Assembly (NCBI GenBank): GCA_021846685.1
Contig: JAJZWL010000009.1
Coordinates: 1 to 28,464, forward strand
Origin: a bacterium
Lineage (GTDB): Bacteria > Patescibacteria > Dojkabacteria > JAKAPS01 > JAJZLI01
DNA: 28,464 bases
Reading direction: 5' to 3'
The position numbers and the translations under genes are program-made. The notes beneath the pieces are model-generated. The model worked only from the letters and a program-made list of their open reading frames with translations, was not told where the DNA came from and made no database searches. This document shows positions 1 to 7,071 of this stretch, piece after piece; the first letter of the stretch is position 1, and each line of letters opens with the position of its first letter.

Positions 1-59
1 GAGTGACTACAGTAGATGCATTTTTAATGGCAATGGGACAAATTAATATATTAAACTAA
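1..59 (+). CDS. 3' end of an upstream gene, possibly pilus assembly ATPase PilB/GspE
   Basis: A frame open from the window edge ends at TAA (57-59), 7 nt before the response regulator gene. About 18 residues are visible, beginning VTTVDAFLMAMGQ. The codon cut by the edge ends in GA, so Gly or Arg precedes. (G)VTTVD resembles the short GxTTxxE-type segment at the C-terminus of PilB/GspE secretion ATPases, and a pilB here would fit the pilM-pilN-pilO genes that follow. The stretch is too short for firm assignment. The open frame and its stop are seen; the identity is inferred. Confidence 0.35.
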   Translation, partial: VTTVDAFLMAMGQINILN

Positions 60-66
60 TAAAATT

Positions 67-459
67 ATGGATAATAGCAATAAAAAAATATTAATAGTTG
101 AAGATGAGGAATCATTAGTAGAACTATATAAAGAAATACTTGAGGATGCTGGGTTTAAAGTGAAATATGCATATAGTGGTGATGAAGGTGCAGAAATGGC
201 TTCAAAAGAAAAATTTGACTTGATACTTTTAGATCTTATGCTTCCGACTGGATCTATGAATGGAACTTATGTACTTTCTTTAATAAAAGGAGATAAAGAT
301 AAATATGGAGATCCTATTGTGGTAGTACTGACTAATCTTACAAGTGAAGTTGTTATTAAAGATGTTTTGGAGCAAAAAGCAGATGGGTTTTTAATGAAAA
401 CCGAACTTACTCCAGAACAAATAGTAAAGGAAGTACAAAATTATCTATCAAATAAGTAA
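67..459 (+). CDS. Single-domain response regulator (CheY-like receiver)
   Basis: This 130-residue protein is a stand-alone receiver domain with no output domain. The acidic pocket is at E12-D13, the phospho-acceptor at D56 (LLDLMLP), the switch Thr at T89 and the conserved Lys at K111. It would be phosphorylated by a histidine kinase that is not in this window and act through protein contacts in the cytoplasm. It lies 7 nt after a probable pilB end and 4 nt before pilM, in the same direction, so a role in type IV pilus control is likely but inferred. There is no Shine-Dalgarno sequence before the ATG. The family assignment is firm; the target is unknown. Confidence 0.9.
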   Translation: MDNSNKKILIVEDEESLVELYKEILEDAGFKVKYAYSGDEGAEMASKEKFDLILLDLMLPTGSMNGTYVLSLIKGDKDKYGDPIVVVLTNLTSEVVIKDVLEQKADGFLMKTELTPEQIVKEVQNYLSNK

Positions 460-463
460 AAAT

Positions 464-1510
464 ATGTTTTCAAAAAATAAAAACAATTCAAATTTTTTTG
501 CAGTGGATTTTGGATCTAATACTATAAAAATAGTAAAATTAAAGGATGTTGATAAAAATCCTGCTGTAGTGTCTTTCGGCTCAATTCAGATGCCTAAGGG
601 AGCATATAGTAGTGAAAGTGAGCAACATAAAAAAGAAATAGGATTAACTTTGAAGTCTTTGGTTAAAGATTTAAATTTAAATACAAACAATGTTGCTACT
701 TCTCTTCCTGATACATCTATTTTTACTAGAATAGTGAAAATTCCTGCTAAGAAGGAATCAGATTTAGAAGAGGCTGTCTTTTGGTCCTCTAAAAGAAATA
801 TTCCTATTCCTTTAGAAGATGTACAGATTGATTGGTCAATTGTTAATGTTAAAGAAACACCAGATGGAATGAATCAGTATGATATATTACTTGTTGCAGC
901 TCCTAAATTACTTATCAATCGATATGTAGATATTCTTAAGATAGCCGGATTAAACCCTATGTTTATAGAAACAGAGTCTCTTTCTTTAGTAAGGGCATTA
1001 TCATCAACAAACGAAACTTCACCTAATATTATATTAGATTTTGGATATAGTTATATTGAGTTAGTAATAGAATTTAATGGGAACTTACTTTTTAATCAAA
1101 CTATATCAACAGGTTCTTCTGTTATAACAAAAGCAATAGCTCAAGAATTTAATCTTGAAGAAGTTCAGGCTGAAGAGTATAAAAAGAATTATGGATTAGA
1201 TCCAAATCAATTAGAAGGTAAAATATATAGGACTATTTCTCCTATAATGGAGTCAATAATTAATGAAATTAAAAGAATTATAAATTCATATAAATCTACA
1301 AATATTGGAGAAGTTCCTACAAAGTTAACTTTAGTAGGTAATGGATCAATGATGCCTGGCTTAGTACTCTATTTGGCTCAAAATTTGAATATTGAGGTAG
1401 AAGTTGGTAATCCGTATTCAAAAGTGTATATAGACCCTGATTTGAAAGCTAAAATGCCTAATCTTCTTCCAGGTTATGCTGTATCTATTGGTTTAGCATT
1501 AAAATTATGA
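464..1510 (+). CDS. pilM: Type IV pilus inner-membrane platform protein PilM (actin-like ATPase)
   Basis: This is a 348-residue cytoplasmic actin-fold protein. The N-terminal phosphate-1 motif is VDFGSNTIK (14-22), the second phosphate loop centres on D192-F193-G194, and the adenosine motif is VGNGS (291-295). In characterised systems PilM binds ATP and the cytoplasmic N-terminal peptide of PilN, linking the PilN-PilO platform to the motor. That peptide (N-x-INLLP) is present at the start of the next gene. The stop codon overlaps the next start as ATGA (1507-1510), which indicates translational coupling. The length is normal for the family. The ATG follows the preceding stop by 4 nt and lacks a Shine-Dalgarno sequence. 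Confidence 0.93.
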   Translation: MFSKNKNNSNFFAVDFGSNTIKIVKLKDVDKNPAVVSFGSIQMPKGAYSSESEQHKKEIGLTLKSLVKDLNLNTNNVATSLPDTSIFTRIVKIPAKKESDLEEAVFWSSKRNIPIPLEDVQIDWSIVNVKETPDGMNQYDILLVAAPKLLINRYVDILKIAGLNPMFIETESLSLVRALSSTNETSPNIILDFGYSYIELVIEFNGNLLFNQTISTGSSVITKAIAQEFNLEEVQAEEYKKNYGLDPNQLEGKIYRTISPIMESIINEIKRIINSYKSTNIGEVPTKLTLVGNGSMMPGLVLYLAQNLNIEVEVGNPYSKVYIDPDLKAKMPNLLPGYAVSIGLALKL

Positions 1511-2049
1511 AGAATGGAATAAATCTTCTTCCTCAAAAAACTAAAAAAGATTTAAATCAGGAAAAATTAACTTTTGGACTTGATCTTATAGCAACTATCG
1601 CAATAATAGTAGTAGAGTTATTCACTTTTTCCTTTATTCTCTACTCTAATGGATTACATACAAAATTAATTGATGCAAAAAGTGAATATCATAAAAATAT
1701 ATCTAATTTACATAAATTCTCTGGTGTTGAAAATCTAATAAATAATATAAATCAGAGATATTCATATATCAATATTATAAATAAAGCTTTTCCAAGCCCT
1801 ATTAGTACGATAAATTTATTAAATAAATTAGTGCCTAGTAATGTTTCAATCTCTAATATTGATTATAGCTCTACAGGGCAACTTGATTTTACCTGTGATA
1901 CTCCTAGTGTTTTAGTAGCTGCGCAATTTATGTACAATTTTTCTAATTATAATCCGAATAATAAACATTTTACTAATACTCAAATTCAGTCATTAAGTAT
2001 TAATAATGGGGTCAGATTTACTGTATCTACACAATATAATAATGGATAA
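1507..2049 (+). CDS. pilN: Type IV pilus assembly protein PilN
   Basis: This 180-residue bitopic membrane protein starts MKNGINLLPQ, the conserved PilN peptide that binds PilM. One transmembrane segment follows at about residues 24-46, then a coiled-coil-like periplasmic part (about 50-75) and a small ferredoxin-like C-terminal domain. It shares an ATGA overlap with pilM and overlaps the chosen pilO start by 8 nt, so pilM-pilN-pilO are probably translated in a coupled way. Sequence similarity outside the N-terminal peptide is low, as is usual for PilN; gene order and topology support the call. Confidence 0.85.
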   Translation: MKNGINLLPQKTKKDLNQEKLTFGLDLIATIAIIVVELFTFSFILYSNGLHTKLIDAKSEYHKNISNLHKFSGVENLINNINQRYSYINIINKAFPSPISTINLLNKLVPSNVSISNIDYSSTGQLDFTCDTPSVLVAAQFMYNFSNYNPNNKHFTNTQIQSLSINNGVRFTVSTQYNNG

Positions 2050-2734
2050 GCATAATAATAAAAAGAAGAAAATTGAATTAAAGAAATTTATACTTTTGTA
2101 TGGAGTACCTCTTGTTATATTTATAATTATTCTTATATCTATAATTTTTATAGTTTATCCTACATATAATAATGTTAATGCATATAATAGAGAGATTTCT
2201 TATTATAATAATAAAAATATAACCTTAAACTCTGAAATCAATGTATTACAAAATTATTCTTCTAAAAAGGGTGAAGCACAATTAAAAACCTATTTGAATA
2301 AGCTTAATAATATTATTCCCAATCAATTACAATTTGTCTTAACATCAGCACAGGTTAAATCATTAGGGAATAATGCAGGATTAACCTTTAAAAATTTATC
2401 GACAGCTCAATTACCAACGTCTTTTAAAAAAACTGTGTCAGTTCCGGGTTTGTCTCCAAATGTTACTGTAAATAATGTAGATATATCATTTAATGGAAAT
2501 TATTCTCAATTAAAACAATATATCTCATCTCTTATGAGTGATAAAATTCTTTTTGTAATTCCAAATTTAATATATAAAGGGAATATTTTAGGAAACAATT
2601 TATCTAATATTAATAATGCAAAGATGACTTTGAAAGTAACATTCTTTTCTTCTTCTGATTCTTCTAATTATAATTATGCAGGAGGTTTAGTGTCTCAAAA
2701 AAGTTTAAATAAATTATTACTTAATTTTAAGTAA
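2042..2734 (+). CDS. pilO: Type IV pilus assembly protein PilO
   Basis: This 230-residue protein has a Lys-rich cytoplasmic N-terminus, one transmembrane helix (about 16-38), a coiled coil (about 45-75) and a periplasmic PilO-like domain. PilO pairs with PilN to form the inner-membrane platform. An in-frame ATG lies further upstream (2006), but the ATG at 2042 leaves the usual short basic tail before the helix and only an 8-nt overlap with pilN, so I chose it. The 3' end overlaps the convergent rpsP gene by 18 nt, which leaves no room for a conventional terminator. The assignment rests on topology and gene order. Confidence 0.8.
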   Translation: MDKHNNKKKKIELKKFILLYGVPLVIFIIILISIIFIVYPTYNNVNAYNREISYYNNKNITLNSEINVLQNYSSKKGEAQLKTYLNKLNNIIPNQLQFVLTSAQVKSLGNNAGLTFKNLSTAQLPTSFKKTVSVPGLSPNVTVNNVDISFNGNYSQLKQYISSLMSDKILFVIPNLIYKGNILGNNLSNINNAKMTLKVTFFSSSDSSNYNYAGGLVSQKSLNKLLLNFK

Positions 2735-2941
2735 TTTTTTCACACTATCTGTAGGTTGAGCTCCATTAGATATCCATTTATCCAATTTTTCTTTATCAAT
2801 TGAAATATCTTTAGTGTGAGGTGAATAGTTTCCTATTTTATCTATATATTTCCCACTTCTTTTGGTTGTAGATAATGCCACTACTATTCTGTAGCTAGCT
2901 TGATCTTTTTTTCCTGTTCGTGCTAGTTTAATTTTTACCAT
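2717..2941 (-). CDS. rpsP: 30S ribosomal protein bS16
   Basis: This 74-residue protein begins MVKIKLARTGKKDQASYRIV, the signature N-terminus of bS16, which helps fold the 5' domain of 16S rRNA. The central GNYSP and the C-terminal DKWISNGAQPTDSV segment are also typical. It is slightly short compared with the 80-90 residues of most bS16 proteins, lacking a C-terminal extension. Its start overlaps the end of rnc by 14 nt, and its 3' end overlaps the convergent pilO by 18 nt. It is the last gene of the rpmF-nusB-rnc-rpsP cluster. Confidence 0.96.
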   Translation of the reverse strand: MVKIKLARTGKKDQASYRIVVALSTTKRSGKYIDKIGNYSPHTKDISIDKEKLDKWISNGAQPTDSVKKLLKIK

Positions 2942-3599
2942 AGACTTTATTTATTATTTCTTTTGCAGCCTTTTCTTCTGCTTCTTGTTTACTTTTCCCA
3001 ATACCTTGAGAAACTGCTTTTTTATTAATTATTAATTCTACTGTAAAAGTCTTATCATGAGCTGGTCCTTCTTCCTTTATTACTCTATACTTTGGCGTTG
3101 ACTTATACTTTGATTGAGATAATTCCTGTAATTGAGATTTGTTATTTATATAACTTTTATTCTCAATAATACCATCCAAATAACAATATAAATGAGTATA
3201 CAAGAATTTATTAGTATATTCAAGTCCTTTATCTATATATATTGCTCCTATTAGAGCTTCGAATGCATCTTCTAATATGGTTAATCGTAATCTTCCCCCA
3301 GATTCTTCTTCTCCTTTACTCATTAATATATACTCTCCTAATCCCAATTTTAAAGAAACTGCAGAAAGAGTATCTGTCTTTACTAATGCAGATCTATAGC
3401 TTGTAAGTATTCCTTCCTTTTCTTCTGGGAATCTATTAAATATATATCGTGAGACTAAAAGTTCTATAACTGCATCTCCTAGAAATTCTAATCGTTCATT
3501 ATTTTCTCCACTAAATGATCTATGAGTTAACGCTATTTGTATTAGTTTCTCATTTTGTGTATTAAGTTTGAGTTTATCTATAAATTCTTTAATATTCAT
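2928..3599 (-). CDS. rnc: Ribonuclease III
   Basis: This 223-residue protein has the RNase III catalytic domain followed by a double-stranded RNA-binding domain. The signature NERLEFLGDAVIEL spans 34-47 with acidic residues E38 and D42. A second acidic cluster, E110-D111-A-F-E114, supplies the other metal ligands. The dsRBD covers about 150-220 with SKQEAEEKAAKEII near its end. The enzyme processes rRNA precursors and structured mRNAs. It sits 8 nt after nusB and overlaps rpsP by 14 nt, a cluster of ribosome-biogenesis genes. The length is normal and all catalytic positions appear intact. Confidence 0.96.
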   Translation of the reverse strand: MNIKEFIDKLKLNTQNEKLIQIALTHRSFSGENNERLEFLGDAVIELLVSRYIFNRFPEEKEGILTSYRSALVKTDTLSAVSLKLGLGEYILMSKGEEESGGRLRLTILEDAFEALIGAIYIDKGLEYTNKFLYTHLYCYLDGIIENKSYINNKSQLQELSQSKYKSTPKYRVIKEEGPAHDKTFTVELIINKKAVSQGIGKSKQEAEEKAAKEIINKVYGKN

Positions 3600-3607
3600 T
3601 TATATTA

Positions 3608-4012
3608 TTATTTCATTAAATTACCTAAAACTCCACTTACAAATTTACTACTTGGGATATCTCCAAATTCTTTTGCAATCTCTATTGCTTCATCTATTGC
3701 TACTTTAGGTGGTGTTATTTTTTCTACGAATCCTTCACAAACTGCTATTTTAAGTATTTGTAAGTCAAGTTTATTTATTTTATTCAAAGGTCTATCTAGA
3801 CTTGCATGCTGTATTATCTCTAGTATTTCTGTATTTTTATCTGCTATTCCTTTCAAAATAGTATTTAAGAGTTCTTCATTTAAAGATTCATTATTAGCAA
3901 TTTCTAATAGTTCTTTATTAGTAAAGGTATTAGTTGCTGTAAAAGTATTATTAAAGAGTTTCTGTAATGCTATTATTCTTGATAAGTGCCTAGGATCATC
4001 TTTTGATTTCAT
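3608..4012 (-). CDS. nusB: Transcription antitermination protein NusB
   Basis: This 134-residue all-helical protein carries the typical C-terminal NusB signature: DRPLNKINKLDLQIL, then PPKVAIDEAIEIAKEFGD and SSKFVSGVLGNL. NusB pairs with NusE (S10) on the boxA RNA element to prevent premature termination in rRNA operons. It starts 6 nt after the rpmF stop and ends 8 nt before rnc, so it is probably cotranscribed from the rpmF promoter. The length is typical. The short ATG context lacks a Shine-Dalgarno sequence. Confidence 0.93.
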   Translation of the reverse strand: MKSKDDPRHLSRIIALQKLFNNTFTATNTFTNKELLEIANNESLNEELLNTILKGIADKNTEILEIIQHASLDRPLNKINKLDLQILKIAVCEGFVEKITPPKVAIDEAIEIAKEFGDIPSSKFVSGVLGNLMK

Positions 4013-4018
4013 TTTTAT

Positions 4019-4195
4019 TTATAGAGGTAGTATTACTTTATCTTTATACTTTCCACACTTTATACATGCATTGTGAGGTTGTATTTTTGCTTTACAATTT
4101 GGACAAATAGTCAACGTAGGTAGATCTATATGGTGATGAGATCGTCTATTATTTTTTCTTGAATGTGATATTCTTCGTTTTGGTAAAGCTGACAT
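4019..4195 (-). CDS. rpmF: 50S ribosomal protein bL32, zinc-binding form
   Basis: This 58-residue gene reads MSALPKRRISHSRKNNRRSH, the classic bL32 N-terminus, followed by a zinc site C31-x2-C34-x9-C44-x2-C47. It is therefore the zinc-containing (C+) form rather than the cysteine-free variant some bacteria keep for zinc limitation. It is the first gene of the cluster with nusB, rnc and rpsP. A near-consensus promoter ends only 9 nt before the ATG, so the mRNA probably begins about 3 nt before the start codon. Confidence 0.95.
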   Translation of the reverse strand: MSALPKRRISHSRKNNRRSHHHIDLPTLTICPNCKAKIQPHNACIKCGKYKDKVILPL

Positions 4196-4204
4196 AATAT
4201 AGTG

Positions 4205-4234
4205 ATTATATTATTATTAATGAGTAATTGTCAA
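4205..4234 (-). promoter_or_regulatory. Sigma70-type promoter of the rpmF-nusB-rnc-rpsP cluster
   Basis: On the minus strand TTGACA (4234-4229) is followed by an 18-nt spacer and TATAAT (4210-4205); both boxes match consensus exactly. With initiation about 7 nt downstream, the transcript would start near 4198 and carry a leader of only about 3 nt before the rpmF ATG. Confidence 0.8.
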
Positions 4235-4420
4235 TTTTTAGTCTTGTCCACACAATAATAGCACTGAAAATTGAACAAGGTCGAGAATATCTCAAAAAAG
4301 TATTGATGAAATCTTTTCATATTTGAAAGAAAATGTAGGTTTTCCTGGAGAATAGTTAATAATAAAAACTCAAAAATAAATTTAAAATTTCTTTATTAAT
4401 ACATCCCCTACTCTTATATA
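4235..4420. other. Noncoding stretch between rsmD and the rpmF promoter
   Basis: This segment, with the rpmF promoter, fills the 225 nt between rpmF and rsmD. I see no start-to-stop gene, tRNA or strong hairpin. On the + strand one frame stays open for 26 codons (about 4280-4354, reading SRISQKSIDEIFSYLKENVG and ending at TAG) without a usual start codon. It looks faintly like a remnant of coding sequence, but I cannot name it. Confidence 0.3.
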
Positions 4421-4969
4421 TTATTCAGCTAATTTTTTTTTGTAAAATGTCATTGCAGTTTTACCATATTTTTTAATATTTACTATTTCAAGTCCTAATA
4501 TATTCTTTTCTTTTCGAGTAGAATCTCTTTCAAAAATTATCATACCTGTTTCTTTCAAAAGATGCATACTTTTTGAGATGATATTTTCATTAGTTTTGTC
4601 ATATGGTTGAAATATAAATATAAAATCATATCTTAAATCTACATTTTTATTATATCTTAAAAATATTTCAGCCGGGATAGGATTTACAATTGCATAATTA
4701 TCGAATTTTGTTCTTACTAAATTTTCTCTTATTATATTACAGGCAGCTTTATCTATTTCAACAAAATCCACTTCAATAGCTCCTCGAGATAAAGCTTCTA
4801 TTCCTAATGCACCTGATCCTGCATATAAATCTAAGATTATAGTATTTTCTAAATCTCTTTGTATTATAGAAAATAATGAAGATTTAGCTATAGATGATAG
4901 AGGTCTAGTATCTCTAGGTACTTTTAATTTAACTTTTTTTGCTTTTCCTGATAATACTCTTAGTTCCAT
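4421..4969 (-). CDS. rsmD: RsmD-family 16S rRNA (guanine966-N2)-methyltransferase, atypical active site
   Basis: This 182-residue Rossmann methyltransferase matches RsmD: N-terminal RVLSGKAKK, TRPLSSIAKSSLFSII, and SAM motif I LDLYAGSGALG (46-56) followed by IEALSRGA. RsmD methylates G966 of 16S rRNA. The oddity is motif IV: the family has D/N-P-P-Y/F after the beta4 strand, but here the same position reads F120-Q121-P122-Y123 after DFIFI. The Asp and first Pro that position the target base are replaced, so activity may be altered or lost. The gene starts 3 nt after recG, in the same operon. The family assignment is firm; catalytic competence is uncertain. Confidence 0.85.
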   Translation of the reverse strand: MELRVLSGKAKKVKLKVPRDTRPLSSIAKSSLFSIIQRDLENTIILDLYAGSGALGIEALSRGAIEVDFVEIDKAACNIIRENLVRTKFDNYAIVNPIPAEIFLRYNKNVDLRYDFIFIFQPYDKTNENIISKSMHLLKETGMIIFERDSTRKEKNILGLEIVNIKKYGKTAMTFYKKKLAE

Positions 4970-4972
4970 ATT

Positions 4973-6955
4973 TTAATTTATTGTCAATATTTTATTTTGT
5001 GCTTGTCTTATTTCATTTTCTAGTGCAGGATATTTATCTAAAATTTTCACTATATCTACTACTGCATTTTTAGTAATTTTTATAAGTTCAACATCAAGTA
5101 AGGAGGCCATTTTTAAATCTGGATTTCCTGACTGGTTCTTTCCATATATCTCTCCTGGACCTCTTTTCCTAAGGTCAAATTCTGCAAGTTCTAATCCATT
5201 ATTATTTTTTGCAAAAAATTTTAACCTTTCATTATCTTTATTAGATGTAAATAAAAAACAAAATGATTCTTTACTAGACCTTCCTACTCTACCTCTTAAT
5301 TGATGCAATTGAGCTAACCCAAATCTTTCCGCATCCTCTATTAACATAATTGTGGCATTTGATATATCTATTCCAACCTCTATTATGGGAGTTGAGACCA
5401 ATATATCATATTCTCTGTCTTTAAATCTAGATAAAATAGAATCTTTATCTTTAGTTTTGCCATGTAATAATACTATTTTCTCTGTTGTAAATATATTTTC
5501 TTTCAAATGTTTATATTCATTTTCTACATTTTTTAATTGTAATTTTTCTGATTCAGAAATTAGTGGGCATAATATAAACGCTTGTTCTTTTAATTTAATC
5601 TTTTCCTTTATAAAATTATAAGTATCAGCCCTTCTATTGTCTGGGACTATATAAGTTTTAACTTTTAATCTACCTTTAGGCATTTCATCCAATCTAGATA
5701 TATCCAAATCACCATATATTCCTAATGCTAGTGTTCTAGGTATCGGAGTTGCTGTCATAGTTAATATATGAGGATAATATCCTTTATCAACTAATGTTTC
5801 TCTTTGTCGTATACCAAACCTATGTTGTTCATCTATTATAACTAATCCTAGATTTTTAAATATTTCTTTATTAGATAGGAGTGCATGAGTGCCTATAAAT
5901 ATAGAAGCTGTTCTATCGATTCTTTTCGTTTTAGATGTAACTAACTGTATTCGTATATCTTTGAACAATTGTTTGGCATTATTATAATGTTGTTGAGCTA
6001 ATACTGAAGTTGGAACCATGATTGCTGTTTGAAGATTATTTAAATATGTAATATATGCAGTTATTAGTGCCACTATAGTTTTTCCTGATCCAACATCTCC
6101 TTCTAACAACCGATTCATCGGAATATCTTTTTCTATGTCAGAATATATTTCATTAATACTTCTTATTTGAGATTCAGTTAATTTAAAGTCTAGTTTATTA
6201 ATAAATTCTTCAATTTTACTTTTATCAATAATTATCTTATATGAAGATCTTTTCTTTCGTTCTTCTTTTCTAAGATATGATATTATCTGAATATATAAAA
6301 TTTCTTCAAATCCGAGTCTTTTTTTTGCCTGTGTTATATCTTCAAAATTTTCAGGGAAATGTAATTTTCTTAAGGCTGTATTAATTTCAAGTAAATCATA
6401 TTTATCTCTAATTTCTAATGGAATATAATCCTCAATATTTATTTGATCTAATACGTTTTTTATTCTGGATCTCAACCATTTAGATGTAATTCCTTTTGTT
6501 TGATTATAAATTGGTGTTATTCTTGAGAGATGTATATTTTCTTTATTTTCCTTCACTATTTCATATTGTGGAGATTTAAATATACAGAATCCTTTTTCAA
6601 ATGATGTATTTCCTGAAATAATAACTTCAGTACCTTTTGATATATTGTTTGTTATATAAGGCTGATTAAACCAGATAATCTTTGCTAGTCCAGTCCCATC
6701 CTCTATTTGTGCATTAATAATGTTTTTTCTGTTTTTAGTATAAATACTTCTAATATCAGTAATTTCTCCTTTTATTATATTTTTATTGTCAATAATAATA
6801 TCTTCAATATTAATTACATTTCTTGAATCTTCATACTTAATAGGATAATAATAGACAAGATCTTTTAAGGTTAATATATCTATTTTTTGAAGTAATTTAG
6901 AATATTTTTCTCCGATATAGTATATTTTGGATACTTCAATATTGATATCATTCAT
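4973..6955 (-). CDS. recG: ATP-dependent DNA helicase RecG
   Basis: This 660-residue superfamily 2 helicase is slightly shorter than the usual 680-690. An N-terminal wedge/OB-fold region lies at about 55-150. The helicase motifs follow: Walker A GDVGSGKT (286-293), DEQH (375-378), TATPIPRT, and motif VI QLRGRVGR near residue 560. The C-terminus contains the ELAEFDLRKRGPGEIYGKNQSG segment typical of RecG. It reverses stalled replication forks and branch-migrates Holliday junctions. Its ATG overlaps the stop of a 38-residue membrane protein gene as TAATG (6957-6953), so its translation is probably coupled to that gene and to tyrS further upstream. Confidence 0.96.
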   Translation of the reverse strand: MNDINIEVSKIYYIGEKYSKLLQKIDILTLKDLVYYYPIKYEDSRNVINIEDIIIDNKNIIKGEITDIRSIYTKNRKNIINAQIEDGTGLAKIIWFNQPYITNNISKGTEVIISGNTSFEKGFCIFKSPQYEIVKENKENIHLSRITPIYNQTKGITSKWLRSRIKNVLDQINIEDYIPLEIRDKYDLLEINTALRKLHFPENFEDITQAKKRLGFEEILYIQIISYLRKEERKKRSSYKIIIDKSKIEEFINKLDFKLTESQIRSINEIYSDIEKDIPMNRLLEGDVGSGKTIVALITAYITYLNNLQTAIMVPTSVLAQQHYNNAKQLFKDIRIQLVTSKTKRIDRTASIFIGTHALLSNKEIFKNLGLVIIDEQHRFGIRQRETLVDKGYYPHILTMTATPIPRTLALGIYGDLDISRLDEMPKGRLKVKTYIVPDNRRADTYNFIKEKIKLKEQAFILCPLISESEKLQLKNVENEYKHLKENIFTTEKIVLLHGKTKDKDSILSRFKDREYDILVSTPIIEVGIDISNATIMLIEDAERFGLAQLHQLRGRVGRSSKESFCFLFTSNKDNERLKFFAKNNNGLELAEFDLRKRGPGEIYGKNQSGNPDLKMASLLDVELIKITKNAVVDIVKILDKYPALENEIRQAQNKILTIN

Positions 6956-7071
6956 TATCTATTAAAGATGGCTAGAACGCTTGAAAGTAATAATCCTATT
7001 ATCGTTAATAACATTATAACAATAAAGATGATACTTCCATATTTTTTAAAAATTTTTTTTCTTCTACTCAT
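6955..7071 (-). CDS. Small single-pass membrane protein, 38 residues, unknown function
   Basis: This gene reads MSRRKKIFKKYGS followed by a hydrophobic segment at about 14-36 (IIFIVIMLLTIIGLLLSSVL) and ends FNR. The first 10 residues hold six basic residues, predicting a cytoplasmic N-terminus and one transmembrane helix. Its ATG overlaps the tyrS stop as ATGA (7071-7068), and its stop overlaps the recG start as TAATG (6957-6953). Both overlaps are the classic forms of translational coupling and exactly fill the gap between two conserved genes, strong evidence that the frame is translated. I recognise no family. It could be a membrane anchor, a small regulator, or a leader peptide that delivers ribosomes to recG. 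Confidence 0.7.
   Translation of the reverse strand: MSRRKKIFKKYGSIIFIVIMLLTIIGLLLSSVLAIFNR

Noticed and set aside
3555..4076. 173-codon + strand open frame
   Set aside because: It lies antisense to nusB, rnc and rpmF, all with clear family motifs. It is an AT-rich shadow with no supporting features.
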